This document shows, piece by piece, positions 27,326 through 41,000 of a stretch of 64,000 nt of DNA. Numbering within the stretch: position 1 is the stretch's first letter; each line of letters opens with the position of its first letter. Below the pieces are notes generated by a model, which was given only the letters and a program-made list of their open reading frames with translations, was not told the origin of the DNA and searched no databases. The DNA lies in assembly GCA_020086605.1 (NCBI GenBank), contig JACBWW010000002.1, positions 31,593,287 to 31,657,286 on the forward strand, given 5' to 3'. A program made the position numbers and the translations under genes. The stretch is from Lanius collurio (lineage: Eukaryota > Chordata > Aves > Passeriformes > Laniidae).

Positions 27326-28828
27326 ACTGCAGTCAGGTTTATAAGACCAGTTGGATAGAATTTATTGTCAAACTAAAGAAGGGGTTATATTTAGCTTACA
27401 ATCACAGAGCACCTGTGAACCTCCTGCTAAAATTGTCAGAGATAATACAGCAAGCCAGGATGACATTTCTCTAATCCAGTGGGATGTCTGCTGTATCCTG
27501 TAAGCAATCTCATTTGACCTTACTCGTGCCACTTAACATATGATCTTGGGGCCATTTGGCAATTAAAGTATCACAAAAGGGCAAATAGTTAACTTCTTCC
27601 CCAAAATATGGGAAATTTTCTGAAAATATTTATAGTTTGGTTTATAAGTAAAGTGGTCAAGTGTGAACAGCATCTAGGAATATTTTGATCATTTTTACCA
27701 GGATTATTCTAAGAATTTGCCTGGAATTTGACAACAGCATTTTCTCCAAATTTCATTGAGTAATACAGCTAACTAAGATATTATCCAGTAATATGCAGGA
27801 AAACCTGTGTTGTACCACTACTGGATCCCATTCAGAAGTAAGACAAAAGACTGTCTGTCATAAGGACCATAAAATCTGATTATCATACTTAAAATATTTG
27901 CCTGCAAAACTTGTTACTAGTTTAATTATATTGTATACAGAGCTATTTAACCAATGTGTGGACCAACCAAAACATATGCTAAATATGATGTCTCTGTTAA
28001 GTTTTGCAGCATAATCAAATGACATAGCACAGCACACTGCCAGAACTGTCATGTGGCTAATATAGTCTTAAGGGACATATAGAATTAGAGTTTTGGAAGT
28101 ATAATATTTCTTTATGTCAAAGGTGATGGCATGGAAATAAATAAGATTGATTAGTCATATAGATGCTTTTATTAATACTTCATAGGAAATAGATTTCTTG
28201 TTCTGTGAAAATTTAATGCTGACAAAAAACAATCATTTCCAACTGGGATACAAAAGAAAACCATTTTTTAATTTATTTTTCATTGTTGATTGTATTTTTT
28301 CATTTCATAATAGAAGAAGAAAGCATTTTCAATGGAAAAACTGCCTTTTTTTGTGAAAAGGAGCTGAGATGTCCTTTCTTGACAGTTCTGCTATATTTTC
28401 CTGAAATATTGTGCAAAAATACACCTCATGAGAAATGGCCTACTCACATATAGTGTTTTTATTTTTTTATTAATCAGTAATTTCTGACTAGAGATGACAA
28501 AAAAACCCCTCTTTCATTCCTAAACAATATAATGCATATAGGTCTGGGATAATTCCATTGGTTTTAATTTATTCTAATTTTTATTATTGCAAAAGATCTC
28601 AGTATCATGTCCCAAAATTTGTTTGAAACTGTGTTAATCTTTCCAGTTTCCTGATATAACAGTGGTGTAAACTCTCTGATGAAGGTCTATTTTTGCACAG
28701 GATCTAGAAAGAAAAGGCATTTTTCCTTCTTCTTATGACATTTTTTGAATCTTTAGTCTCTGCCTTTACTACAGTGTTTCCCTTCTCCATTTTTATTTGC
28801 TTTTTTTCCAACCTTGCTTCAGTCTCTT
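27326..28828. other. Noncoding spacer between two LTRs
   Basis: About 1.5 kb of AT-rich sequence with no recognised gene. The first 150 bases (27330-27480) include a minus-strand AATAAA and might belong to another decayed insertion, but I could not identify one. Confidence 0.6.
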
Positions 28829-28834
28829 GCATGG
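28829..28834. repeat. Left target-site duplication of the 28835 LTR
   Basis: GCATGG abuts the TG end of the LTR at 28835 and pairs with GCATGA at 29117-29122 with one mismatch. Confidence 0.6.
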
Positions 28835-29116
28835 TGATGCCTTGAGGTGGCTGCCTAAAAACAGAGAGTAGACAAGAATAAGGAATAACGTAGATATTTA
28901 TTTGAAGGGTCTTCAAAGGTACAACCTGGGCAGTCAAAAGGCTACGCTCAGGATGGACCACGGGTCATGAGTTCTTCACACTTTCATAAGTTTTGTTCAT
29001 TTGCATATCAGGGTGAATTCTCTAATTATAGTTTGCCACCCTCCCCCAGGCTTTAGTTTACACATTTTGGGGCCTAGTGTCCTTGAAGAGCAAACCTAGA
29101 GAGACTTGTTACGTCA
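28835..29116 (-). mobile_element. Short solo LTR, avian ERV, with target duplication
   Basis: On the minus strand the element starts TGACGTAAC and ends AAGGCATCA, giving TGA...TCA inverted ends. An AATAAA at 28897-28902 lies about 62 bases before the 3' end, as expected for an R-U5 boundary. The sequence around it (AATAAATATCTACGTTATTCC) resembles an avian LTR family I recognise. The flanks are GCATGG (28829-28834) and GCATGA (29117-29122), five of six identical, which fits a 6-bp target-site duplication typical of ERVK-like elements. It is about 282 bp, short for an LTR, and has no internal region, so it is a solo LTR. Confidence 0.75.
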
Positions 29117-29122
29117 GCATGA
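29117..29122. repeat. Right target-site duplication of the 28835 LTR
   Basis: GCATGA follows the CA end of the LTR at 29116 and pairs with GCATGG at 28829-28834 with one mismatch. Confidence 0.6.
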
Positions 29123-32100
29123 GAGAACAGCAGCTAACAGGCTGCACAAAACTTCAGAGTTACACTTGAGGCAATACAGGATTTGAAAAATATAAAAGTA
29201 AAAACTTAAGGCATCAATAGCAATGGGTTCACTGTTTCCCCCTTCTTTGCTTCCAAACATTGTAAAGGCAAGAAGAACTCTCATTTTAAAGGAGTTGAAC
29301 TGTGGGTTCAAGTAACATGGAAAAGTGAACTTTATTCTGTCTTATTTAGGGAGGCAGGTACAGGGCTTGACTTCATTTGGGACTGTATATGTTTTTTGCT
29401 TCATCGTTCCCTGATGTTTTCCAGTGTGCTTCATTCACAAGGAATGAGTGGGCATTTGTAAGGCAGAACCAGCAGCTGTTAAGAAAAGAAAGAAGCAAAG
29501 ATTAACTCTGCCGAAGGGCCATTATATAGGTGGAGAAAGCGTAAGTAAGCACACTCAGTCCCTCACAAACCTGAGGGCTACACATCCATGATGGATCATG
29601 ACAATTGGGTTCAGGACAGCCTCTCAGGGAGCAGAATGTATGCAGAAAGTAAGCAATATAATTATGAACTGTATACAAAACAATAGACTTGCTCTGCAGC
29701 TCTTTTTTATTTGTTTTGTTTCTTCCATGGCAAGATAACCACCTAGGAAAGAATGAAATGGATTTTGTCTTCTTTGAAGTGGTGATGTAAACACTGCTTA
29801 AGGATACTGTGCCTCAGATTCATCCATTCCTATTGTGTACCCTTCCCCTCTGTAAGATTATTATGAATCCAGTGCCATTCATACTGACTTCTTTGCCTAT
29901 CTGTGTTTTTTCTTGCCTTCAGAAAATCCTACATGGAGCTCTTGGTACCTGTCCTGATATTTTTTACTTTGTGCTGGAGCTATCAAAACAAAGACTGCCT
30001 GCCAAAGTGTCATCTCTCATTTAGGGATGCTGCTTATTTCACCTAGCTGTAGAAGCTCTCCTAGTTCATTGCCTTTCCCTAGCAAGTGAGAGAGGCAGCC
30101 CTTTCCTCTAAGCCATACTTCACATGGGATAAATCTATCTCACACAAACAGCAAGAAGGGATTTGTCTGTGCTGTGTCTCTAATCCAGTCTAATTCAGAG
30201 CAGATGGCTCAGGGAGCTGTGCATGTGGCCACCTGCAATACTGGCCTGGCTGTCCCCATGCCAGTGCCTGCTCCCAGCCAGCCTGGCAATCCCCACCCAC
30301 TCGTGCAACCAGAGCAGAAGGAGGCCCCCATGCTGTGTCCTCCTGCAGGAATCCACAGCATCTTTTCACATGTCTGCCTTAATCAATTATTTATAATCTC
30401 CCAGAAGAAGTAAGTTAACCTTAAACCTCATTCTGTCCCTTAAAATCCTGTGACCTGGAGGATGTCTGCTATCCAGTTAGTGGCTTAGCGTGCACAGGGG
30501 CTGGAGCCCTCAGGACACCGGGAGCTGCAGGTGCAAAGTGTGATGCTCAGCTGAGAGACAGAATTGACAGTGAGAAGTTAACTTGCTATTTTCCTCTTGA
30601 AGAAATGGGTTAAACACACACTTGGAATAGCTGACAATGGGTTTCCCTAGCAGAACTTTGAGAGGGACTGACTGCTCTAGTGGGTCTCATGAAATCTCCA
30701 GTTTAATTGTCCTATAGCTGGCTGTCATCTCTGCCAGGTGCTGTGAAAGACAGAGTCAACAGGCTGCATGTAAAGTGGCTTTATTCTGAAGGGAGAAAGG
30801 ATGTGGTTTCCTTCTGACCCAGTCTGACACACAGGATGGATGGCCTTAAGTTTTTAAAAATAATGAGCAAGGCTCACTGCAACCCAATCACAAGATATTA
30901 TGGTGTTAAAATAATAAATTTGGCATTTGAATTACCTTCTGGTTTTCAAATTTAGTCAACACGTTTTTTGCTATAGTCTGGAGGGCTAAAAACTTCTTTT
31001 TTTTTTAATGGAAACTGACAATCTGTCAAAATAATTTAAGTATAGGACCTTTATGAAAGACACCAAATATAGAAGTGTCATGATAAAAATCCTGACTTTG
31101 GATCCTTTTTCTGCCTTGAAGGACACAGAGTGACAGACCCCAGAATTTTCATGCCAGCAAGAACAGTTGCAGATCCTATCATTATTTACCTAAATGAAAC
31201 ATATAACCCTTTTACTGAAATATTTTTTAGCTAGAAATCAGCCTAATAATTTAGGGGATTCAGACCAGGTACTTATACTATCCCCATCTGTGGAGGTGGG
31301 TCCCTGCTACAACACCCATCAATCCAGTATCTGAATGGCTGATAAAATTAAAATATACTAGAAATTGCAAGGTCACAGTCTGTTGGTAGTAATTAAAGCA
31401 GTCTCTCTTTTCTATGAAGAACTGATTGCTCTTTATTTTTTTTTTACATGTGATTCTGCACTTGGTTTTGCATGTGATCTGTCAGTGCAAGATTATTGGG
31501 TTGATGGTGTTCAAGAGAGATAAGATTTGAACCTGAAAGCAGGGTATTTTGTGATTTTGATCATTGATTGTTCAGTGAAACGTCGTAAGGTCAGCTATTC
31601 CAAAACACTGAAGTGTGTTACAATCTCTGTCTTGGAGAGGAAAAAAGTCTCTTTCTCCAATAGAACAACAATGCTAACAGCAGCCAAAGACTAGGGATGC
31701 AAGACAAGGTTTTAAGTCTCCTATTCCTCCAGTATTGAAGACACTATAGATGAGATCAGGACACAGACACACAAGAGCAATGAGAGGTCTTAAGTGTTAA
31801 ATAAATACTTCATGGGTCACCTCCTGGATTTGGAGATTGAAAACCAATCAGACTCAATAATCTAGATGCTTTTGTAAATCTTATTATTTGTTATTAGGTG
31901 GCCTAGATACCTTAGTAGGCCTTCTCTCTCCTAACAAGGACACAAACACAAGGGAAATTTGAAAAAAAAACATGAACAAGGTTTGATTAGAGAGTCCCCC
32001 CTACTTGGAGGGACTATTCTTGGTTCATATACCAAGTCCAGCTTTTCCGATAGGTCTAAATAGATGGAATTCAGTACTATGGGAAAACAAATATGACATG

Positions 32101-35100
32101 ATAACATAGTCATTAATCCAAAGGACAGGGGACTGTTTTCCGGGTAATAAGTGTTTTGTGATATTCTGGAGAAATAAATCTTCATTTTTGTGCATGAAAG
32201 GCCACTGCTGCATTAAATACAAGCTAAAAATGTATACTGTCTGTCACCAGCATTGTGCAGTGCTGGACATGGGCCCTCACACTGTCTTTCTCCTCTTTCC
32301 TCCATGAGACAATCACTCTGATGTTGCTGTAGACTAAAGGAGGGAAACTAACTGCATCTTCTGTCCCCTCTACCAGATTCTACTCCCCAAATCTCACTGT
32401 GTTCAACTGCTGACCCAGCAATGGCACAGGGAGTTTATGCCTTAATATGTTAACAAGAAAACACATTCAAATTCCTGACGACTTGGCAAATCCATCTTTC
32501 TCCATTCTAGGATTCAATCCCCACTGATAACCTGGGAGGCAATTTGCAAGTGATTTTGTTGTGTAAATCTGCTTTGTTTCCCTTGATTCAGGGATCAGAG
32601 TTGGGAGTACAATTCTTTGATGTTTAGTACATAAATCCCTCCTGCTTCAGAAGTATCTGCTTAAAAGAACACATTGGCAGTATATGGGTATGAGTTTATA
32701 CAAGTTTTCCACACAACAGGCAGAATGAAGAGCAGAATATCATGTTAAGAGGGTATCTGACAAAAGGATAAATTCCATAATTAAATATTTGAATTCCAAT
32801 GTGCCAGGTGAGGATGAGCTTAGAGACCCAGCACCAATGCAATACATTTCTTGCTATTGAGCTTGATTTCACTTCTCTGCACCACAGTGTGGAAGGGAAG
32901 AAAATAGTGGGAAAGCTTGCTTGTCCTACCCTGTCTTGTTGTCTCACATCTGCTCATTTTCTTGTCTCATATTGACCTGATTCACACTGGTCTGGCAGCA
33001 AAACTTGAATCCTAATCCCTGATACTTTTTATGCATCCAGTCATCACAGAAATGAAGAAGCAAAACATACCTCAAGGGGCAGTGTCTGAAGTTCTTCTCT
33101 TTTGAAAAGAGGTATCCATCAGGGCAGAATGAAGTGTGGTGAATAGAGCCCCTGATATTTAGTAAGGAGTGCTTAGAGTGATCAGCACTAGAGACAGCTG
33201 TTAGTACAATGTCTTTCCATGCAGCCTCTCCTCTTGGACACTGTTCCTCTCTGTGACCTTGGCCGTTTCCATTTTCTTTGGTGAGAAAAATGACAGTTCC
33301 ATGGAACTACTTTAACAGTCTATCACTGAATTCTGACAGAATTATTATGTGTGTGCATGTATGTATATATGTACAAGCTTCTCTAGGCAATCTGTTTCTG
33401 TGTCTCATTAACTTCACAGTAAAAAAATTTTCAGGACTTTTTTTTTTCCCAAACATTTCCAAATTGCCTGTATGTTTTCATAGGCTTAGGGAAAGACAGC
33501 AATCAAAACCTGCATGCACTTTTTTTATTTCGCACTAAACCTACAAAAAGGATACTAAAAGGAAAGGAGTGGTTTGAAATCTCCCTTGGAAGAAATAGAA
33601 TAGTTGCACTGTCAGTACCTGGATCACTGCAGACCTACGAGGTGTCTGAGCTTTCAGTTTCAGACAGAGAATATATAGTCATATAAATATATCTACCAGA
33701 GATAAGAAGCGCAATAAATCGAAACAGAAAATTTGTATGTGTGTGAAAGAAAAGGGGAGAGAGATCAATGAAGAGGCAAGGACATGCTTCATTTCTGTCA
33801 GTTTCTACTGTAAATTTGAGGAAATCATCTGTTTCCACCAGTGATCAGAGAAGTAGGTGTAAATCCAGTTTTCAGACAGCTTCAGAACTGTGCAATGGCC
33901 AGACAGAAAAGGAGACAGTGGCGCTGTGTATTTTAGTGTCTGAGATTTATACAGTCAGTCAGCCACTGACTGATGTGTTGAATGGAAGTCATATATGAAA
34001 ACTATTGAAAAAACATATTTTCACAAAGCTAAAATCTTGTGCCATGCAGTAGTGGACTGCGAAAAACCAAGCTATGATTTTGTCTGCTTCTTATCCCCCA
34101 TACATGGACAAATTTCTACACGGTCTCCAAGGTTTTCTTCAAGCTCAGTGCTGCTGGGTCATTGGCACCCTGCTATCATGGTTACAGGTAGCCCTAAGAA
34201 TTCAGGAGAATTTGTAAAAATTGCAGATCATCTCCTATAAATCTCTGTGACCTCTTCCTTCTGAGGCAAGAAAAAGGTCCTGACAAAATTTTTAGAGTAT
34301 TAATTCACTCAAAAAGCTCCCATTTGAGTCATATTTCTCTAAGTGTTGTATGATGTCTGCAACTTAAGCTAAGTGAAAATTAAGTGAATAAGAGACCAGG
34401 TCAATATATCTAATGATTTGGGTTTTTGTTTGCTTACTGGAGCAAATGAGTGTTTCTAGGTGAGCAATTTTATTCAGAGGCACCCTAGGCCAGATTCTTC
34501 ATTTCAAATAAATTGAGAGAAGTGTCCTTCAGATTCTACCTTTACACACAAACTGAGAAGTGTCCCCGACTCCTGCAGCATTTCTCCTCAATGTTTTAAA
34601 AGAACTCTGCCTTTGAGGGAGGGGGCAATACAGCCAGAGAAAAAGTGTGAGTGAAGTAAAACTTGAATACAAACTAATTTAGATGTTTTTATAAAGTCTT
34701 ACAGACTTCTCTCCACAAACCATTAAGTCCTAATTGCCACACTAATGTTATTTTATATTGTAAGTGTGGGTCCTGAGTCCTGATATTATGGCACCCAGGG
34801 GAATTAAAGCAGGCACTTAGCTTTACCGCCTTCTCTGCTGTAACCTTTTCAATCTGTGATTATAATTCTGTCAACGCACACTTGTTCTTTATTACTTAAA
34901 GGTGTTGTCCCTTCCTCCAGGAAGACACGGTGCTCTGTAAATTAGGGCCATAACTAACCTCATTCAGTGCTGAGGCAAGCGCCTTTCTTCTGACAAGCCA
35001 TGAATTAAGGGCTTCTTTCCTCCCAGTGGAAGGAGCCTCTCTCCTTCATTTCTAATAAGGGCGTTGCTGAAGTGGATCTAAAAGGCTCTTTTCTGTGAAA

Positions 35101-35285
35101 GGGCTTTGATCTGTGATAATCTCCTATAATCTGGATACTAGGAGAACTAGGTTGGGATCACAAATCTACTCTCAGCCTTTTTAAAAATAATTTATTTATT
35201 TCAAAACTCATTTGAATACATTGCCTTCCTTTTTGATTCCATAAAGGACATAAGAAAATGCCTTTCAAATTAGGATCCAAATTTG

Positions 35286-35305
35286 ATTAACTAATATTAG
35301 TTAAT
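35286..35305. repeat. Perfect 20-bp AT-rich palindrome
   Basis: ATTAACTAAT is followed directly by its reverse complement ATTAGTTAAT, with no spacer. It contains TAAT homeodomain cores and HNF1-like ATTAAC/GTTAAT halves. It overlaps the tandem repeat at 35301-35331. Confidence 0.95.
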
Positions 35306-35331
35306 TCCAGTTCTGATAATTCCAGTTCTGG
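35301..35331. repeat. Two-copy 15-16-bp tandem repeat
   Basis: TTAATTCCAGTTCTGA (35301-35316) is followed by TAATTCCAGTTCTGG (35317-35331). Confidence 0.92.
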
Positions 35332-38003
35332 TAATTGCATTCCTCCTTCAGGAATTTCACAATCCTTTTAATAATTGTACAGTCTTGGGTAGCAAACTGC
35401 ATGCTATATCTCCATGTCAGCCTCTCAGCTCATTTCCTTGCTCTGAGTGTATATGGAGTACATGCAGCACAGTTCAGGAAATATCATTATTTCCCTTTTA
35501 ACTCACCATTAAAGCTCTTAGAGTTACATTTTCCAAATAAACCAGCTAATGAATTTTGGGTTGTTTCTGTTTTGTTTTCATTTGTGAATAGTTTCTGATC
35601 TACTCTGTTAGCAAATCTTAGCCTCATTTGCACATATTTTTGCAGAAGGAGGTTTTATTCTAGGATTTGTGATTGTATTGCTAATTTTATCTATTTATGG
35701 TAAAACAAATGTTATTACTTCTAGTCCCTCACTGAACCAGAAAAACTTTTTCTATGGCCAAGTGATGAAGAGGACATGATGAGCAGCAAATAGTGAGTGG
35801 GGTATGTGGAAGCACCATACTCTAATACAGACAGTGGTAGAAAGACCCCTTCCTCATGCAGTCATATGAATGTAAAATAACTGACATAAATATTTATGAA
35901 TTGAAGATAACATGGGGTGAGCAAACCACACCAATACCACACACATTTGGAGTCTGTCTGGGTTTTCACCAACAGAACTAGTAGAGAATCATGTCTTCAT
36001 CAGCTGCTTTATAGCAGGTAAAAAATAACGGGACAAAACATCCAAGGGAAACTATTATCATTGTGGGAAATACCCCCCAGCTCTTTTGGGAAGGATTGCT
36101 ACATAAATCCTGCTGTGAGAGATGGAGACAACAGAAAAGGAGACAAAAATTTAGACTGAACTGCTGTAATTCATACAGGTTTCTAGCACAGATTAGGTTA
36201 TAGTGGGGGCTGTGAGGGAGTTTAAGACCAGAAGAAATCAGATCTACCTCCGCTCAGAATATAGGGGTTGAAGTTTTGGGCAGAAAGCATATATGGATAT
36301 TTCTGTCAATAGTTATTTCATGTTTAGCTCTTATTTTCCCACTCTGGTTTGTACTAAGGGTATAAATTTTCAAAGATTGGATATATATTCTGGTGGATTT
36401 TGAAAGATATATGGTATCTGTAAGGGATTTCATTCTGAACAACAGTGTGGCCCATCTTTATAGACCACAAATAGTAGGGATAATGGGAACATGCCACACT
36501 GCATTCTACATTTATGGGAATAAAGTCATATAACTATAGAAAATAAATGTTTACAGTAATTATCTTATTAAACATATACAGCAGACACTCAAAAATGTTC
36601 AGTAGAGGATAAGGCACCTGAAGGGTAGGAGGTCCTTTCCTCATTAAAATGAGATCCAGGTCACCTGTCCTAGAGATTAATTCTGAAGCTCTTCATCTGG
36701 TATCATCCATATTAATGCCAGATGCAACTTAAACATAGCAACATTAATAGCAAATCTATCTGACACAGTAATACCTTTTAGCTCTTTAAAAACTGTGTCA
36801 CCAGTTTGATATTCCAAATGTCTTTGCTTTGTATCCTGCTGGAACTATAGTGAACCTAGGGGATCTCTTCAGACTGTGTATTTATGGTCAATTATTTGCT
36901 CTATGATTTTTCTGGAGAAATCATCCTGAAATGGCCATCCCCAAACTACTCACTAGGAGTGAAAATATATCAAGGCCCCCAGTACTGAACTGAGTTCATA
37001 AATCCATTGAGAGAACACTAAAGGATAATGACAGATACCTCTCCAGAAATTTGGATACTCAGTTTGTGAGTGATGAAGGATCTCAGTTCACCTGGTTGTT
37101 TTGTTGCACTGAATAATTCAAACAATTGTAATTGTAATCATCAGTCAGTGCAGTCAGCAGCAAAGCTGCAGCAGAGTATCTGAGAAAGGAGCATGGCCAG
37201 AGACTCCATCAGCTGTGTTCATTCTTGTGTTATGTGCAGTTACTTCATAGCACTACCTGGGCTGGTGCATATGGTAGAAGAAAAATATCCTCTTGCCTGA
37301 AATCAGCTGATAAATCAGTAAAGAAAGGAAACAGAGAGGGAACAAAATCTCATGGGGGGATGGCAAGGAGTGGTGGAGGGGTAGGAGAGAGGTAGAGAGG
37401 GGAAAGTGATGAGTCCCAGAAGGCCAGGCTAGAGATGTATGTTCCTTCTGTCTCAAATGAACTCAAGATGTTACAGACTGATCTAAATGGCAGAAGTGGG
37501 GTTCCCCTTCTGGACTGAGGTCCTGTAGGTTCTGAAGCCTAAATTCCTCAAGGAGGGAAATGTTCCTTAACCTTATTCAGGACTGTGCTTGGTGGTCTTT
37601 GTAAAGGAAATACAACCCAGGTGGCTTCGCCCCTCAAATTCTGGTGGCCCAGGCCAGCAGTAACACAGTGGTTTGGGCACCCAGCAGGTACAGAAAAGTG
37701 TAGCCCAGAAGCTGCTGCCAAAACTGCATTGCTCTCATCTGCATTCATGACCTCTAACAAGTGCTACCCATTAGTCAATACTCAGCGTGTCATGGGCAGC
37801 TACATTTCAATCATTTGGGTCTGTGCAGTCATTTTGGATGTGTTTGTGTGTCAGGCCAGCCATATAGCAAGCTGAGGCTCTCTGGCAGCTGCTAAAAGCA
37901 TTTGTACTAATGGCCTCAGGCCTGTTTGCATTTTCATGCACCTGCTAAGCTTGGAATTGGACTCCCAACTTGATTTTAAAGGTCCACAATCCCACTGGGG
38001 TTT

Positions 38004-38028
38004 CTTTCTACCCCACTGGGGTAGAAAG
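38004..38028. repeat. Perfect hairpin, 11-bp arms, 3-base loop
   Basis: The arms are CTTTCTACCCC (38004-38014) and GGGGTAGAAAG (38018-38028), with loop ACT. CCCACTGGGG occurs both just before it (37991-38000) and across its centre (38012-38021), so the hairpin probably arose by a short local duplication. Confidence 0.95.
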
Positions 38029-41000
38029 CCATCATTTATGGCCTTGTATTAAACAAGAAAAAAAAAAAAAGGGCGACATCATCTACTGGCCTTGAATTCA
38101 GGAACACCAGTTTCTTAGGACCAAATTGGTGCTCTATTGAGTGTTTCTTATCTCATCTCCAAGTATTGTTACACAGCCTGATAGTATGCAATGATCTCTT
38201 AGAAGATGAATCTTTTTTTCTATATGGGTTTTGTATTATATGCACATCCAGGGGTGCATTTGAAAGCAAGAATATCTGGTCTTTTTTTTTTCTCAAAATT
38301 ATGTAAGAAAGTCACTATTTGAGGTGATGGCAGTTTTGGGGTTTTTTTGGTTTTGGTGGGTTTTTTTTGTTTTGTTTTGTTTTGGTTTGGTTTTTTTTTT
38401 CATTATGGCTTAAAGTTTCATATTTTATAAATCTCCTATGTGTTTTAATGTTTTTGCTGCTGCCTTGCATTTTGGTCTGCATTTAGGGACAGTGTGTCAT
38501 ACAGAAGGTGCACTCTGTCGTTCTTGCAAATGAACAATATTCTCATCTTCTCTGCAAATACTCACCTGTCCATTTCCAAGTGCCTCAGGCAACCAAGTCT
38601 CAGATTACAAGAACTATCTTGTTTTAGAGTCAGGCTTGACAGAGTCAAAGGCAGGAACTCTAAAAGAAGAGGAATCATTCCGAGCTCTTTTTTTTCATTT
38701 TTGTCCTAGTGTTAATTATCCTGTGCTTTAATTTTCAGGGTGTGTACTTTGGAAGAAATTCTTTGCTTCTTTATAGAGAATGGGATAAGGATGTGCAGCC
38801 CATCAGGCTTTGGGACAGAAATCTCTGAAGTTTTCCTAAAGATACTTTCTCTGAAAGAACCAGTGTCCTGTCACAGGATACTATGATAAAATGATATATT
38901 AGACCTGGACTAGCCAGGACTAACATGTTCCTACATCTCCATGCCTCCTGTCTCTGCTGTGAGCTGTGCAATGATCCTCTCCTGGGGATCTTGCTCCACC
39001 AGCCTTGGTGCATGACCGTCCCTCCAATGACCAGCAGGCAGCTCAGCTGCAGCAGCACTTGGATCACATCCATCTGATGAGCACCATCTATGTGTCTAAG
39101 GCACATCACATTTATAAGCCCCATTGCTTGAACTTTCCCATCTCTGAGTCATGTTCAAAGGAAGGAAGGCTAACACGTCCACTCTTGGGATTTTTCTTTA
39201 AGTCTTATCGAGACTGAGGGCATCAATTAGGCATTTCATCATGCTTGTGCCTTCTCAGATCCTGCATTTCATGCCTGTAAACCAACAACATTGTCAAAGA
39301 GGAGAACTTCCCTGAAACAACAGCCTCTTTTTCTGTTGTGTTCTGTGAATCTTGTTATTTTACTCATAAATGCTACAGGTGGTGTTTAACAGCCCAGTAT
39401 TAAACTAGTCCTGCATTGTTCATTACAGAGAAGAGGATAGCCGTATTAATACTTTTAAAATACATTAGTCTCACAGAAGGAACCTGAAAAGTGTCATAAA
39501 AAACATCCATTCGATTTGTCATTGCATGAAAAATATTATGGGCAAACTTTAGCCATGAATTGATGTCCACTTCTGTAACTCTACAGGTAACTAATGGAGC
39601 ATTTTCCTCTCCTATTTACAAACTAAGATTTATGGATTTAAAAGTTAGGATTTACTTTCTTCTTGTACAGGGCATTGATTTTCAATGTTTCTGTTTGCCA
39701 CCAGTTTCTCTAGCCTTGTGTCTGGGCTCCTCGTGGGACTGAGTGCAACAAGTGATGCTGCCCTCTCTCAAGAAACACAATAACTAACTAAAGCACAACG
39801 TCATCTGAGCACATCTGAGAGCCCAAACAGGGACAGTGACTGCAGAACAGTAGCTCCCCGTGGCTGCTTGCCTCCCTGCAGAACATAAGACCTCATTGAC
39901 AGGAGACATACCTGCAGCACGTGGTGGGAGCAGCTGAATAAATGCCGAAACCTAGGATTTAAACCTTCACTGTGGTCATAGGAAATATATGGACCCTTTC
40001 ACCACCAATTAAGTCCATTTAAAGCACTGAGCTCTCCCAGCTGGGATGAGATGCAGATTATCAATTAATCTGCTTCTTATAAAGAGGAGGTTTCTGTTCT
40101 CTCCCCCCCTTTCTTCCATTGCTAGTTCTTGAAAAATGTAAATGTTCCTTTATTACCAAGCTAAGAAACCTGTACATCATAAACCATACAGATAAAGAGC
40201 TCAACATGTGCATGTGTGCAAGAAAACCTATATGTATGAATACAAATGCCTGCACTTGCTGATATATCTGTGTCAGGATGTATATTTATATCTCTGACAT
40301 TTGCCATCTGCTAAAAGTGTAATATCGGGAATAAGCATCTGGCACTGTTTCGTATAGTAGGGCCTTTTGTCAGCTGATACTAAGGAATGCTGTACCTTTG
40401 AGGATTAAGGAGAAATTAATTAGGACAAGGAAAACATACTGCAGAACATAAAATTCCTATATTGAAAGCAAGGGTTTCAAGGCACTCTTTAATTTGGTTT
40501 CCATCTGTCCCACAGCCTAAAACCAACCTTAAATTAATGTTTTCAGAGGGATCCCATCATCATGTTTAGGGGAATTTAAAGGTGAAATATGCAAGATATT
40601 AATAATATATCTTGGTAATTCCACATCCAGAATAAGATTACACATCCAGAACTGTCCAATTATGAACACTGAACTCAGAGAGTCACTGAGAGCAAGTTCC
40701 AGAGAAACAGGTTGCAAGGGGTGAAAGGGTGTGCTGTGGGCACCATACGGTGTACTGTGGGTTACCCGTGGGTTAATGGGTGCAAGAGATTGCAAGCAGA
40801 TGTGACATTCAAGCTGTTCAAAGACTAAAATGTTTTCTTAGATATCAGATGGAATTATTCATTGCCCTCCAGGTTAGAAAGTGCTTAAATTTGCTGTACT
40901 AAAATTGCTGCATTTATTGCACTCATTCAGAAACCTCCAAGGACTGCCTTTGGTCATCTGTCTTTGCAACACTTTGCTGGGTGAAGAGTGAGAAATGAAA

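Noticed and set aside
27326..27480. A further LTR directly beside the 26436-27320 element
   Set aside because: Only a minus-strand AATAAA was seen; no termini or family resemblance could be supported.
38059..38071. Poly(A) run as a processed-pseudogene tail
   Set aside because: No coding remnant or target duplication was recognised upstream.
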